Positions 1 through 11,895 of a stretch of 64,000 bases of DNA are shown one piece after another (position 1 is the stretch's first letter; the number at the start of each line of letters is the position of its first letter). Both the position numbers and the translations under genes were made by a program. The notes below the pieces were generated by a model. That model saw only the letters and a program-made list of their open reading frames with translations, was not told the DNA's origin and ran no database searches. Source of the DNA: Rhynchospora pubera (taxonomy: Eukaryota > Streptophyta > Magnoliopsida > Poales > Cyperaceae); assembly GCA_028095005.1 (NCBI GenBank), contig CM051462.1, positions 82,099,846-82,163,845 of the forward strand, in the 5' to 3' direction.

Positions 1-3000
1 TTTATAAATGAGTTCACTAATTTTCTAAGATTTATAAAATCCATTTATTATAGTGAAAATATTTCAAAAATACAAAATGCCAATACTTTGACAAAATTTC
101 ATATCAAAGTATCAGTGAATTTTGTTTATTTTGATTTTTAGAATTTTATGGATGTATCTTTTATATTTTTGGAGGCTTCTTATTATTTTTAATAAATTTC
201 TAAAATTTATGGCTGACGTGGCGTCCTCTGGTTGGTCCGTGGATGACTGAGGTGGCAAAGAGGCAAATTCATATGGGCCGTACACATCCTGCTAATGGAC
301 TTCTGCACACTCTTTGGGCCCAGACTATTTTCTCTTAACCTTTCCGCAGGTCGTCAGAATGGGTGAACGTGGGTTCTGCTGTCGCTTCGTCACAGAAGAT
401 CAGATAGGTTTCGGCGTTGCACACTTGCACTTCAAACAAAGGAGACGGGTCTCGTTCTCTGTTAACGGGTCAAACTAATAACGGATGAGGATCCGTTTGG
501 TATTCCGACCACCTCACCTTATCAGACTAACCTTACGAGCATCGCAAAATAGAGGAGAATGCATTCGTAGTCTTGGTTTCAAGTGTGTCAGTTCCATTTA
601 GTGGAGGTATCCACTGACTGATGCGGTGGTATAGGAGAAGGATACCAACGAATGCTTAGAGAAGATTTTATGGTTCTGAGGACACATTGCTTTGGCAAAG
701 GCATAACGCATGAGAGATATCATGCATCTAATTTGACTTTCACATATTCAATTTGATGGACATTACCCAACTTTGGTACTGGCTAATCCAATTACGTTTT
801 GTACTTTCACAGGACTTAGATAAAAATTAACTCATTCAGGTCATACCTATATACATTTTTTTTTAATGTCAATCACAGTTATGGACACAAACCACAAGTG
901 GATCAAACTTTCATTAGTTACAAACCGTGCATCACCGTACTGTTGCCAGGTATTCAAAATCCCAATTTTTAACAGATCTAGTCATCAATTGAACAGCAAT
1001 ACATTCTCATTTTGTTCTTTTAACAGTTATTTGACAGGATCACAGAATGCTTAGATACCTGCTAATGAAGTAAATTTCATAACGAAAGTACAGGGATGAC
1101 CATAAGTGCATTCAACTATTGTCCTAATTTCCGCTATTATGATCTTAAAACCTCTAAATAAGGAATAGGCAACGTGGCATTTTACTCGAGGTGCTGGTCT
1201 ACAAAGAATCAATTATTAACAGAAAGAAAGAATGAAAACATTTCAAAGGGCAACTTCACCATTGCTTAACGTCTGACTTTAATACAATGACTACACTTAG
1301 AAATGAGATCATTACTAATGAAAGTATTCAATGAGAGTTATGTCAGGGGTCATACACAGGAATCACATTTTTGCACTATCAACCTTAGAACTTTGACAAA
1401 TTAAAGGGATGCTCAAATTGTACTAGAATAGATTCAAAGAAAGAAGGAATTCATACTAAAATACCTTGTTCGTCTAAAAAGACCTGACAGGAGGTTCATG
1501 ACACTATGCAGAATGATCCTCACAAAGACTTTTATTAGCATTTTGAGAATAAAGCATGTGTCAAAGAGGGGAAGTTTGACATCTAAAATTCTGAACGAAA
1601 TTGGGCAGCATTTCCCCTAGACTCTCTCTTAATTTTGAAGTTTAATGGATCAAACTGAGCTTGAAATCGGCTCAATTCAACCGACTAAACTCGATCCGCT
1701 ATGGAGGCTGAGCCCCTTAGCAAATGACAAGAGAGAATCCAGCCATGGAGCCGTGCTCCTAGCTGAGATGGAATCCGCCATGGGAGCCATGCTCCCTGGC
1801 AGAAGAAGATTAGATTTAAGGAGGAAAAGACAAATGCAGCATAAATTGAAATCAAGAACATCGTACTTGAACAATTAAACAACCTAATTTTGCAATTCTG
1901 AGAACTTTGACCCGCCATGGAGCCGTGCTCCCTGGTTGATCTTGTCTACATCCTAAAGACTTCTACTAACTGAGCATTCATACGTAAAGAAAGACAAGAA
2001 ACCAGATAAAGAAATGAAGAAACGGGGGATCCACCATAGGAGCCGTGCTCCTTGGTAAACCCGTCTTTTCGACTTGAGACCAGATGCAAAACACTAAGGA
2101 TCAAGAACTATGCCAAATAACTCAAGTCTAAACAAGAATTCGAAAAAAGAAAGAAAAGATCAATGCTCATGGCAGAAAATCGTCAATTTCAACTTTATTC
2201 ACAACCAATTCTACAAATTACAAATCTTGAGAGCATCGATCATCGTTTGATCGTCTCTCGTACCTTCAAACACCTACCTGTATCTTTACAGCTCGATTCT
2301 TGATCTCTTTACACACTCTTTTCTTCCTCTCTTACAATGCCTAACAGGTGTTTGCTGAAATGCCTACTCTAAACCTAAACTTTAAAGTGGAAATGGGGAA
2401 GAAGGTTTGAGGTAGTCTCGAGCTTGTCTGGGGTTCTCTCTTCTATCTGTCCAAGAGCAGCTAGTCGCTCTAAGGGACCGTTTGTGTATGGGGAGAACCC
2501 CTTCTTGGCTTCTTCTTCAATCGATGTAGTATTTATAGGCAGCTGTAGCTGGGTTGCTTCTTCAAGTGGCTTGCGACTCTGCTCAATCTCGACCGTCAGT
2601 TGGCGAGCACACGGATCGCCGTTCCATCTGACGGCTATCAGGGCAACAGGTTGTGTTTATTTCGCGTAGTCAAACGAAGCTTAGAGGTGGGTTGACCAGG
2701 CGGTTACGAGTTTGTTACTTTGTTTGGATGCCTTCGGATTTCTCCTATTCGTATTCTCTCTCTTTTCTGTTGGAGAAGGAGGATGCTTCAGATGGGTCCC
2801 GTGCATCAGAGGGACAGAACAAACCCGGACCCCACATGTCGGGTTTAATGAGACTCAGCTTCAACGAATTTCATTTTCCCTTCGATGCACTCGGTTCACC
2901 ATGCACCGTATTTTGATTTTCACATCGTTACATCCCTGGGCTCATGCGCCATGCACACCACTTTCATTTTTTGTACGGGGATGGGATTTGAAACCATTTC

Positions 3001-3392
3001 ACTTATCTCCATTTCAACATAAAGGGATATGTCCATTTATTTTATTTCATTGCATTTCATGACTGCTGAAACAAAATAAATTGTTTGGGGTGCTTTCCAT
3101 TTGATTTGTCGCATGATATTTTACGTGTAGGTTCACTAAAATACATAGAATCTGATGGCCCTAAAAAATTTCTAAAAAGACCCCTGCACCTATTTTATTT
3201 AATTTCTCCAAATGTGGGGGTTTCTTTGCATAAAATGGTGGTTCTGCAGCTCCTTTGACCAATCTAAAATCACCATAATTTTCTTCACCCTCTCCTGGAT
3301 TTCTGGATATTTTTCCATGATTTTTGGGATCCATTTGCTATTTTTCATAATTTTCTCAAACTCCTTGTAAATCGGTCTGTGTCTTCAATCAT
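1..3392. other. Repeat-like non-coding region, no gene recognised
   Basis: No convincing gene was found here. The short open frames have no recognisable domain and overlap one another on both strands. The stretch 2280-2650 has the look of a promoter and leader read on the minus strand: a TATA motif (TATAAAT, minus strand, about 2531-2537) followed by pyrimidine-rich sequence. This could be part of a long terminal repeat of a Ty3-type element, but no paired LTR, primer-binding site or terminal dinucleotides could be placed, so that is only a guess. A palindromic motif repeated at 1743-2055 is listed separately. Confidence 0.4.
1743..2055. repeat. Four dispersed copies of a short palindromic motif
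   Basis: Four copies of a motif of the form CCATGGAGCCGTGCTCCCTGG lie at 1743-1759, 1778-1799, 1915-1935 and 2034-2055. The core GGAGC-CGT-GCTCC is an inverted repeat with a 3-nt loop, and small differences between copies mostly fall outside the stem. Spacing is irregular (about 35, 137 and 119 bases), so this is not a simple tandem array. The function is unknown. Confidence 0.75.
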
Positions 3393-3577
3393 TAAAATTT
3401 AGGGTCAAACACTAACGAATGATCTATAGAGATCTACAATTTAGATCCTCAACCTGAATGATCTGTCACTGTCAATAATAAATTCTAGGAACAAATGATC
3501 AAATATCATCAATAACATAAACTAATAATCTAATATTTAAGTCATTAAATTATTGACTTCTAGGACATAACTCCAAC
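3393..3577 (-). repeat. Relic LTR end of an Angela-like Copia element
   Basis: The stretch aligns by eye with the end of the Copia LTR at 52285-52424: both contain the string for 'gatcctcaacctgaatga', then 'ggaacaaatgat', then a terminal segment reading on the minus strand TGTTGGAGTTATGTCCTAG, compared with TGTTAGAGATATGTCCTAG in the intact copy. Only the terminal part is present and no partner LTR was found, so it is a truncated relic of a related family. The following duplication carries a second copy of its last 40 bases. Confidence 0.65.
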
Positions 3578-4998
3578 AACCACAATTTCATATTTTATCA
3601 ATATTTTAAAATTAAAAAAATTTAAATATTGAATTCAAACCGTTGATCTTATTAAATTTAACGAGCGATGTGTTTCTATATAAGTTTTATGAAACTTGGA
3701 GTTGATTTAATACTCGATCAAGTAATCAATAAATGAGCTAATCTGGTTAACTATGACTGATTAATTCTAATATGTTCATTACTTAATCACTAAATCGAGT
3801 ATCAAATCAACTCTAAATTTTATAAAATTTATATGAAAATGCATCACCCGTTAAATTGAACAAGATCAACGACTTTGATTCAATGTTTGAATTTTAATTT
3901 TTTTAAATATTGATAAAATTTGATGTTGTGACAACTTATGGCATTCAAAAATATTGGCACCAGAACTTTGCTCAATATGTAATTATATATGAATACCAGG
4001 AGCAAGACAGCTTCATTCAAAAGAACCTCTCTTATCTATTTTCTTTATATTTTTTTCTCGGTCATTGAATGGGTGCATTTCTAAAAATATTGTAATTTCA
4101 TTATTATTATTATTATAAATTTAAAGGTTTCACTCTATTATTTATACTTTTGCTGAAAACCATTTCGCCTCTGGATACAATGTATATTGAATTAATATAT
4201 AACTTGTCCAATTGGGTCCATATCTTATCCAATTTTACTTGGTTATTAGGGTGTTATAAAATATCTTGTCCAATTAAGTCATTAAATTATTGACTTCTAG
4301 GACATAACTCCAACAACCACAATTTCATATTTTATCAATATTTTAAAATTAAAAAATTTAAATATTGAATTCAAACCGTTGATCTTATTAAATTTAACGA
4401 GCGATGTGTTTCTATATAAGTTTTATGAAACTTGGAGTTGATTTAATACTCGATCAAGTAATCAATAAATGAGCTAATCTGGTTAACTATGACTGATTAA
4501 TTCTAATATGTTCATTACTTAATCACTAAATCGAGTATCAAATCAACTCTAAATTTTATAAAATTTATATGAAAATGCATCACCCGTTAAATTGAACAAG
4601 ATCAACGACTTTGATTCAATGTTTGAATTTTAATTTTTTTAAATATTGATAAAATTTGATGTTGTGACAACTTATGGCATTCAAAAATATTGGCACCAGA
4701 ACTTTGCTCAATATGTAATTATATATGAATACCAGGAGCAAGACAGCTTCATTCAAAAGAACCTCTCTTATCTATTTTCTTTATATTTTTTTCTCGGTCA
4801 TTGAATGGGTGCATTTCTAAAAATATTGTAATTTCATTATTATTATTATTATAAATTTAAAGGTTTCACTCTATTATTTATACTTTTGCTGAAAACCATT
4901 TCGCCTCTGGATACAATGTATATTGAATTAATATATAACTTGTCCAATTGGGTCCATATCTTATCCAATTTTACTTGGTTATTAGGGTGTTATAAAAT
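3537..4998. repeat. Recent 0.73 kb tandem duplication
   Basis: Bases 3537-4262 and 4274-4998 are near-identical direct copies separated by 11 bases; I saw only a one-base difference in an A-run. The unit contains the relic LTR end plus a large AT-rich foldback (arms about 3587-3735 and 3790-3930 in copy one). The string CTTGTCCAATT occurs at 4203-4213 and at the junction 4264-4274, which fits duplication through short homology. No gene is included. Confidence 0.9.
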
Positions 4999-5353
4999 TT
5001 CTTCGTATACCACTTCTGCCATTTCTATCGCACAACTTGCTTCCAACAAGTTTCGCAGAAGAAATGGTCATGTAATAGCAACGGGAATATGGTACTGAAT
5101 ATTAGAAATCACACCATGTCATAGGGATGTCGGCATCTTGAAGAGGTTGTTAATTGGTAATTTTAGTATGTCATTTATAATTAGTATTGACAAAAATATG
5201 ATACCAAAGAATTCAGAACGAGTCAAAGTCTACACGCATACCAAAACACCAAAATTGTTTGATTAAATGATTACACGAAGGATGCGTAAATTAGTTCATT
5301 TAACTTTTAAGAAAAAAATAGATTAATTTAAAAAAAAGAGGAAGGTTAAGCTG

Positions 5354-5753
5354 TCAACATTTTGGTTGTCCCAAAATGCTAATATTTTACTATTAAGTTA
5401 TTTTTTCAAATTTTAAAATTCAAGCGTTAAATCCAAACAGTTGATCTTATTTAATTTAACGAGCGATACGTTTTCATATAAGTTTTGTAAAATTTGGAAT
5501 TTATTTGATACTCGATCGATAGATAGAAAAACAAACGAACCTTGTTAAGTGTGATAGATTCGTTCTATTACGTTCATGTTTTAGCCTTTGATCGAATATC
5601 AAATAAATTCCAAATTTTTCAAAATTTATATGAAAACGCATCGCTCATTAAACTAAATAAGATCAACGGTTTAGATTTAACGCTTAAATTTTAAAGTTTG
5701 AAAAAATAACTTAATAATAAAATGTTGGCATTTGAGGGCAACCAAAATGTTAG
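5354..5753. mobile_element. Foldback (MITE-like) element upstream of the lectin kinase
   Basis: This 400 bp stretch has long imperfect terminal inverted repeats: the left end reads CAACATTTTGGTTGTCCC and continues into an A/T-rich arm, and the right end is its complement (GGCAACCAAAATGTTA). The inner arms resemble the foldback inside the duplicated unit at 3.5-5.0 kb, including a shared segment around 'gttgatcttatttaatttaacgagcg' in shortened form, so the two belong to one family. No coding capacity. It ends about 145 bases before the lectin kinase start codon and may overlap its promoter. Confidence 0.7.
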
Positions 5754-5897
5754 TAGCGGAACATGCTCTTAAAAAAAATGGGAAAATTTTCTTCTCCATC
5801 CAACCAATTAATTTCTAGGAATAATATGAAAAAAGCAAGTCCAACGCGCGATCTGTCCATAAAATAGGGCTAACTTAGCAAGCCTTCGCATTCCCAA

Positions 5898-7972
5898 ATG
5901 GCAATTTCATTTACCACAAAAAGATTTCAAACCTTACTCCTACCCTTTTGTTTCTTCCTATTAGTCTACCCTGGCTGTTCCATTTCTTTCAATTCCGACT
6001 TCACAAACAATAACGGATACAGTAACGTAAATTGCACCAGAGATGCTTCAGAACGACAAGACTATCACTGCAAGGATCTTGCTAGAAACGGTCTTACGAA
6101 GAACTTACAAGGTTCTATTGATAGCAGCATCGGAATAGCATTCTACAACCAACCGGTGCCACTATGGGACAATACCACTGGTGAGGTGACATGTTTTAAC
6201 ACAACTTTTTCATTCAAAATACAAAATACCACATCCTTATATCAGATAAACGCGTTGGGGATGGGCTAACATTCTTTCTCTCTGCAATCCCACCCTCCAA
6301 CAACACTAGCGGTGGTGAAGCTCTAGGCCTCTTTAATTGGGATACCCGGTTCAATGAATCAGCCAATCATATTGTGGCCATCGAATTCGACACCTTCTAT
6401 AATTCAGGTCCTGACCCATGGTCTAATAATCAGACGGATTGCCATATTGGCATTGATATTAACAAGATCATCTCAACTGTTTTCAACTTGATTTCCCAAA
6501 GTCTCTTTATTGATAAAAATATGACCGCACAAATCAGCTACAATAATTCAACACAAAACTTGAGGCTTTATCTTTCAAGAGACGATAACCCAAAAATAAA
6601 CTTTAGCATTAACACTATAATCAACTTAACTAGTATCCTACCAAATGAGGTTGCCATTGGCTTCACAGCTTCCACAGGCTACAATGTCGAGCTTCATCTA
6701 ATATATTCATGGTCCTTTAACTCAACGTTGAATGTGGTCCCTAAAGCCAGCACTAGTGGGTCTATTAACTCAACATTGGGTGTGAGCACACTTAGCCGTG
6801 GGGTCAAAGGTGCTTTGATCGTCTTTGCAGTAATTCTTTTCCTGTTGGCAACTTTTCTGTACCTTGTAGTAAAAAAACGTTTGACCAACAAGAATGGAGA
6901 AATAGAGATGATATGCGATCCAACAATGGATGATGAGTTTGAGAAAGGGAGGGGACCAAAAAAGTTTCAGTATAATGAGTTGGCTGCGGCAACTAAGGAT
7001 TTTGCAGAAAATGAAAAGCTTGGAGAAGGCGGTTTTGGTTCAGTCTATCGAGGTTTATTGGTGAATGAAGGAACTCAAGTTGCCATAAAAAAGGTCTCTA
7101 AGGCCTCAAAACAAGGTAAGAAGGAATACATCTCTGAGGTGAAGATTATAAGCCAGTTGAGGCACCGCAACCTTGTCCAACTTATTGGTTGGTGCCATGA
7201 CCAAGGCGAATTATTGCTTGTTTATGAATTGATGCATAACGGTAATCTTGAGACCCATCTTTATCACAAGGAGAAAGTTCTGTCATGGTCTTTGAGGCAA
7301 CAGATAGCGCTAGGCCTCGGATCCGCTCTCTTGTATCTCCATAGTGAATGCCATAAATGTGTAGTGCATAGAGACATAAAACCCAGCAATGTGATGCTAG
7401 ATTCTTCCTTCAATGCTAAATTAGGTGATTTTGGTCTAGCACGGCTTTTTGATCACAACTCAGCTGCACCAACTCTACCTGCTGGAACAGTCGGATACAT
7501 GGCCCCAGAAATCGTCACCATGGTTGAAGCAACCACCGAGTCTGATATATATAGTTTTGGAGTGGTGTTGTTAGAGATTGCTTGTGGTAGGAAGCCGGTG
7601 GTGCTTCACGAGGATGAAATTAAGATTAGATTGGTCAAATGGGTTTGGAGTCTGTATGGAAGTAACTCGATTCTTGATGCAATTGATAGTCGGCTAAATG
7701 GTGAGTTTGAACCTCAAGAGGCAGAGAGGTTATTGCTCGTTGGTTTATGGTGCGCGCATCCCGACTATACTTTACGTCATTCAATCAGACAAGCAGTAAG
7801 TGTTTTGCAGTTTGAATCTCCTTTACCCTCTCTTCCTATGAAGATGCCTGTGATGGGGTATGCAAATCCAGTAGATCCAAGAAATTTTCCTCACCCAGTT
7901 TCTGGATCAACAAGTAGTATATTTAATTTCTTCGAATATCAGCCACACCTCTGGTTCAACTGCCACAAGTAA
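5898..7972 (+). pseudogene. L-type lectin receptor-like kinase, frameshifted
   Basis: The gene encodes a plant L-type lectin receptor kinase: a secreted-side legume-lectin domain, a single membrane segment and a cytoplasmic Ser/Thr kinase. The first frame (5898-6269, 123 aa) has a hydrophobic signal peptide (residues about 10-30) and the start of the lectin fold, including LWDNTTGEV. It then stops. The lectin domain resumes in another frame (GDGLTFFLSAIPPS, VAIEFDTF) and runs to 7972. The second frame has a membrane helix (ALIVFAVILFLLATFLYLVV), the glycine loop GEGGFGSVYRG, the lysine in VAIKK, the catalytic loop HRDIKPSNV, DFGLARL and GTVGYMAPE. All kinase motifs are intact, so the break at about 6235-6262 is the main lesion. 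Near 7920-7980 another frame reads SSNISHTSGSTATSKLLP, typical of this family's tail, suggesting a second shift. No intron is needed, as usual for this family. A sequencing error at the first break cannot be excluded. Confidence 0.85.
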
Positions 7973-7986
7973 ATTACTTCCAGATC

Positions 7987-10303
7987 CAGGGGTGGGAACG
8001 GGCGAACTTGAACCGGATATCCAATATCGGTCCACTTTATTAAACTTCCCGTCCGGTCCAAATCCGGCCCTTCTAATGTTCGGTCCGGTCCAATATCCAT
8101 TTGTTGAAACCGAACTATCTATATTATGTCCATTCGAACTATCCAGTTTTGGGTTCGGAACTGCTGGGCTGCTAGCGCTATTGGATATTACATTCGAATT
8201 TCCGTTTGAGCTTTGGTCCAAATCATTTTTTTCTCTCTTAAAAATAAAAAGGAAGAAACCCGTGGCCCACTTTGGACAAAATCTGAAATGGAAAATTTAG
8301 AATTATCAACCAGATGGTGCCACGTCAGATTGTATAATAACTTCAAAATTCTTTTTAACTGCCATAAATTCATAGTTAAAAAAAAAACAAAGCTAATACA
8401 AAAACCAAAACGAATATAGTGCCAAACTTAAATCACCCTATCAGACCTCGGATAATTATATATATATTAAACACTAATTTCTATTCAAATTGATGGTGGA
8501 AAAGAGAGCAAAACAACTCTTTGAAGACATCCAATTTATCCATCCTGATATAACAAGAGTGCTACAACACTATTAAAGATAACAATAATATATGTATTTA
8601 GCTGCCATGACATTTTTTAAACAAACAACATGCATCCATGAATAGAAATTTTTTAAATTGTCTAAAAACTATCTTCACATGACCATTGACCAACCTGGAA
8701 GATACCTGTAAATGAAAAGAGTAAACAAACACAACAAAAAAAATATTAAGGTTTATAAAAAATGCAACAAGAAAAGAAAAAAAATATTAAAGTTTGGTAC
8801 AGTACATGGATTCCAATAATAAACCTAATTGTCTTTGTTTAGATTTTTTGTACTCAGAGAGGAAATAGTTTAGTACAGTACATGAAATTTCTTTACAAAA
8901 GATAAAAGAGTTTAAAACAAACCTTTCTATTTTGTCTATGGCATTCACCCTTCTACCATAACAGCTCAAAAAACAACCTAAATAAGATGAGTTCGCAATA
9001 GCATCATAGTGGGTCATATCACCTCTAATCTACAAAAGTAGCAAGTTACATCAAGTACTTACCAAAACTAGACCTGACAAGTAATCAAAAGAAATAAAAA
9101 AGGAAAATCCAAAGAAATAGCAATTTACATTAGATACCTTACAAGAATTAGACCTGATAAGTATAAAAAAATATAAATAATTTATAGCAATGTCTCAATT
9201 ATCTCCCTGCAACTTAGGTTTCAGCACCATGCTTTTATTTCTATCTAATTTATCTCCTAACAGTGTATGCACGATTTCATGAATAATTTATAGCAATCCT
9301 CATGCTAACATTTATATTCGAACTAATTAAAATTATATTTCTATTTAAAAAGCATCTTATGACAAGCCATATTGATGAATCATAACTTTGCAAACAATCC
9401 CTCAAAATATCAAATTAAAGAAAATATTTCCATGCTTATAATAATGATTGTCTATAATAAGACAGATAAATATCAATGCATTTCAAGATGCAAAGAGACA
9501 TAGTCAACGCAAAGAGGGGAAAAAATAGATTATTCAAGAGCACCTTATACTAACCATATAAAATCATATGATCAGAATTGTATATATAAGGTTACAGTAT
9601 TACTTATTGCAATAGCTTTGGACAATAAAGTTTCAATTTTAACAAACTAATTGATCGTATGAAAATGAAACACATAACTGATAACAGAATAGAAACTTCT
9701 ACAAGAAGATGCTCCAACTTCTCCTTATATTGTACCTATATAAGATCAGATGAGATAAAATATTAAAAATTGAAATGACTAATGTTGAAAAGATAGGAAT
9801 CACCTTGTATTAATCTGGTTTATTTGACATTACTTAACCTGGTTTGCTATTTAACCAAATCAATGTACTATGAAAAAAAAAAGAAAAAAGTAGCGACCTT
9901 TTTATTCTAATTCCTGAAATCTATCTTAGTGACCATGTACCTCCTTGCTTTGTTAAAATAGTAGAGACCGTGTACCATCATTTGTTAAAATAGTATAGAT
10001 CATGTACCAGATTGCTTTACAAAACTCACTTAATTGGATAGTTTAAGGAGTCAGTGACCTATCCATCCCTTAACAAAACTCACTGGTACGAGCTTTTACC
10101 ATGCCAAGCCTCGTGATTTCGCTCAACAAGAAAAACGCAACCTGAAATGGAACTTAATCAAGACAAATTAATTTGAGGAAATTAAAAAAAAAGAGCAAAT
10201 GTCCAAAACCCAAAACGCAACCGAGTCCCGAGAGAGAGAAAAGCAGAAAAATCTAGAGAGAGAGTACTTGGCTAATTCCCAAAACCCAAAACGCAACATA
10301 GTC

Positions 10304-10337
<34 letters not shown>

Positions 10338-10681
10338 TTGGAGGTCGAGAGGAGTCGACAGTCGACGAGATGACGACGAGGCACGAGAGGCGAGAGGTAA
10401 GAGGAGGTGGTTCATCGTGCGTCGAAGAACAAAGATGAGGAGGTTGCGTGCGGCTGTTCGTCGTCGGAGAGCGGAGAGGCGACTCATCTAGTCGGCTCGA
10501 CTCGAGGTTCGATCCTTGGTTCGAATAGGGAGCGAAGGGCCTCCGTCGGACTAGGATCGATTATAGCGGTGTTGGTTATATTGGATCGAATCGGGTATCC
10601 AGAAAATATCCGGTCCAGTTCTTTAACTGATCCTATCCGGCCCTTAGGTCCTCAGATAGGCCCGGTCCATTCCCACCCCTA
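7987..10681. mobile_element. Non-autonomous hAT (Ac-like) element, 2,695 bp
   Basis: The left end reads CAGGGGTGGGAACGGG and the right end CATTCCCACCCCTA, forming an imperfect terminal inverted repeat with the C/A end mismatch also seen in Ac-type hAT elements. It is flanked by an exact 8 bp direct repeat TCCAGATC at 7979-7986 and 10682-10689, the size expected for hAT insertion. GC-rich motifs such as GGTCCGGTCC cluster within about 250 bases of the left end and similar CCGGTCC strings near the right end, as subterminal binding motifs would. No transposase frame was seen inside, so it depends on another element. It sits at the extreme 3' end of the lectin kinase gene; bases after 10689 are probably the displaced 3' end of that gene. 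Confidence 0.88.
10202..10334 (+). repeat. AG microsatellite and short direct repeat inside the hAT element
   Basis: An (AG)n run spans about 10305-10334. A segment reading CCAAAACCCAAAACGCAAC occurs at about 10208 and again at about 10279, each followed by a GA-rich tract, so the run lies in a short tandem duplication. No function is apparent. Confidence 0.8.
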
Positions 10682-11492
10682 TCCAGATCCTTGGACACAA
10701 CTTGGTTATTCAAAGAAGAGGCCTTGTAGGTATAGACTAATATTTTTCACTTTTACAGTTATTTAATTCTAAGAAAACTCTTGCTGTAGTACTTCGATTT
10801 TCATATTGCTTGGGTTGCTTATATGGGTAAAAAAAAGTTGTAATCGCTGTATACTTTGTTCTTATCCGAGTGGTTTGTAAATAAGTGTTTATCATAAAGA
10901 GATTTGTTGTTCCTGACCCTGCTTCACCTCAAAAGCTGGAAACGGAGACATCCTCCCCTCTGGAAATGCACCTTTCTGTTCTGGAACAGAGACAACCTTC
11001 CCTCTGGAAATGAACCTTTCTGGACCAGCTAAAGCCATTTGTTTTTTTACCCAACAAAAAGGATTTCTGAAAAGATTTTCAAAAAGATACCAAAAACAAA
11101 AAAAAAAGATTTTTTGAAAAAAAGAAAAAAGCTTGTTTTCTACTCTATCAAAAAAAAGCGGGGAGAATTGGAATAAGAAAAGCGTTCTACATAAAGTAAA
11201 CTTAGAGCTATAGCCCCAACCCCTTGGACTACTGCGAAAAACACCGTCAGATTTCATTCTACCTCTTAGAGTTCAACTTTTGTTCTCAACCCATAAACAA
11301 TATAAGTCCCAAGCTTTCTTTGTAACTCCCGGAACTTCGTCGTAGTGTCTCCGTTCCATGTCTCATTTCATATATGGAAGATAGTATTCTCATATCATCA
11401 ATCTTTTTCTATTATATGATTGATTAGATCATGAATATGGGTAATATCCAAATACCAAAAACGTTCTTTCTTTGATCTATGTAAAGAAAAAT

Positions 11493-11708
11493 GAATTTTT
11501 TCTTGGAAGACTACAGAAAGAACTTGTTCTTCTTCTATAATAAATTTTATGGATCAATGAAGAAAGAATATTCCCATTTTATTTCAACGAAATATCAAAG
11601 TGGATGATTGACTCATCCCATAGTAGAAAGAATCGCATGAAATCCTTTGATAACACGGATTCCTATTTCTCCATCATACCCCATGATCGAGACAATTGGC
11701 TGAATCCC
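11493..11708 (+). pseudogene. ycf2: ycf2 fragment (plastid-derived)
   Basis: Translation of this stretch gives KWMIDSSHSRKN, then FDNTDSYFS and HDRDNWLNP in one frame, which I recognise as a conserved internal segment of the large plastid ycf2 protein. The match is clearest from about 11560 to 11708 and weaker upstream. It ends abruptly at 11708 where a Copia-type sequence on the other strand begins. Both ends of the gene are missing, so it cannot be functional. Confidence 0.75.
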
Positions 11709-11895
11709 GGGACAGGTTGTTGAAGTCGCCAGTGACATGATGAGAAGCTCCTGAGTCTAAGAGCCACTCAGTCGACTGAGGTAGAGAAGGCACTGATGAA
11801 ATCTGAGACGGCACTGGTTGCGCAACAAAGGCTTGAGCAGTATGTTGCTGTGTAGGCTGAACAGGTTGAAAACCAGATGTGTCAAAGCGCCAAAA
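11709..11895 (-). pseudogene. Copia gag-protease fragment
   Basis: The minus strand reads a glutamine/proline-rich stretch followed by WLLDSGASHHVTGDF. The motif DSGASHH is the active-site region of a Copia-type aspartic protease. Only about 60 residues are present, joined directly to the ycf2 fragment, with no LTR or further pol domain nearby. It is a stray piece of a different Copia lineage from the intact element at 50.7-60.5 kb, whose protease reads DTGSCAH. Confidence 0.75.

Noticed and set aside
2280..2650. Complete Ty3-type LTR
   Set aside because: A TATA motif and leader-like sequence are present, but neither ends, partner LTR nor primer-binding site could be located.
7992..8300. 102-residue plus-strand frame after the lectin kinase
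   Set aside because: It lies inside the left end of the hAT element and has no domain.
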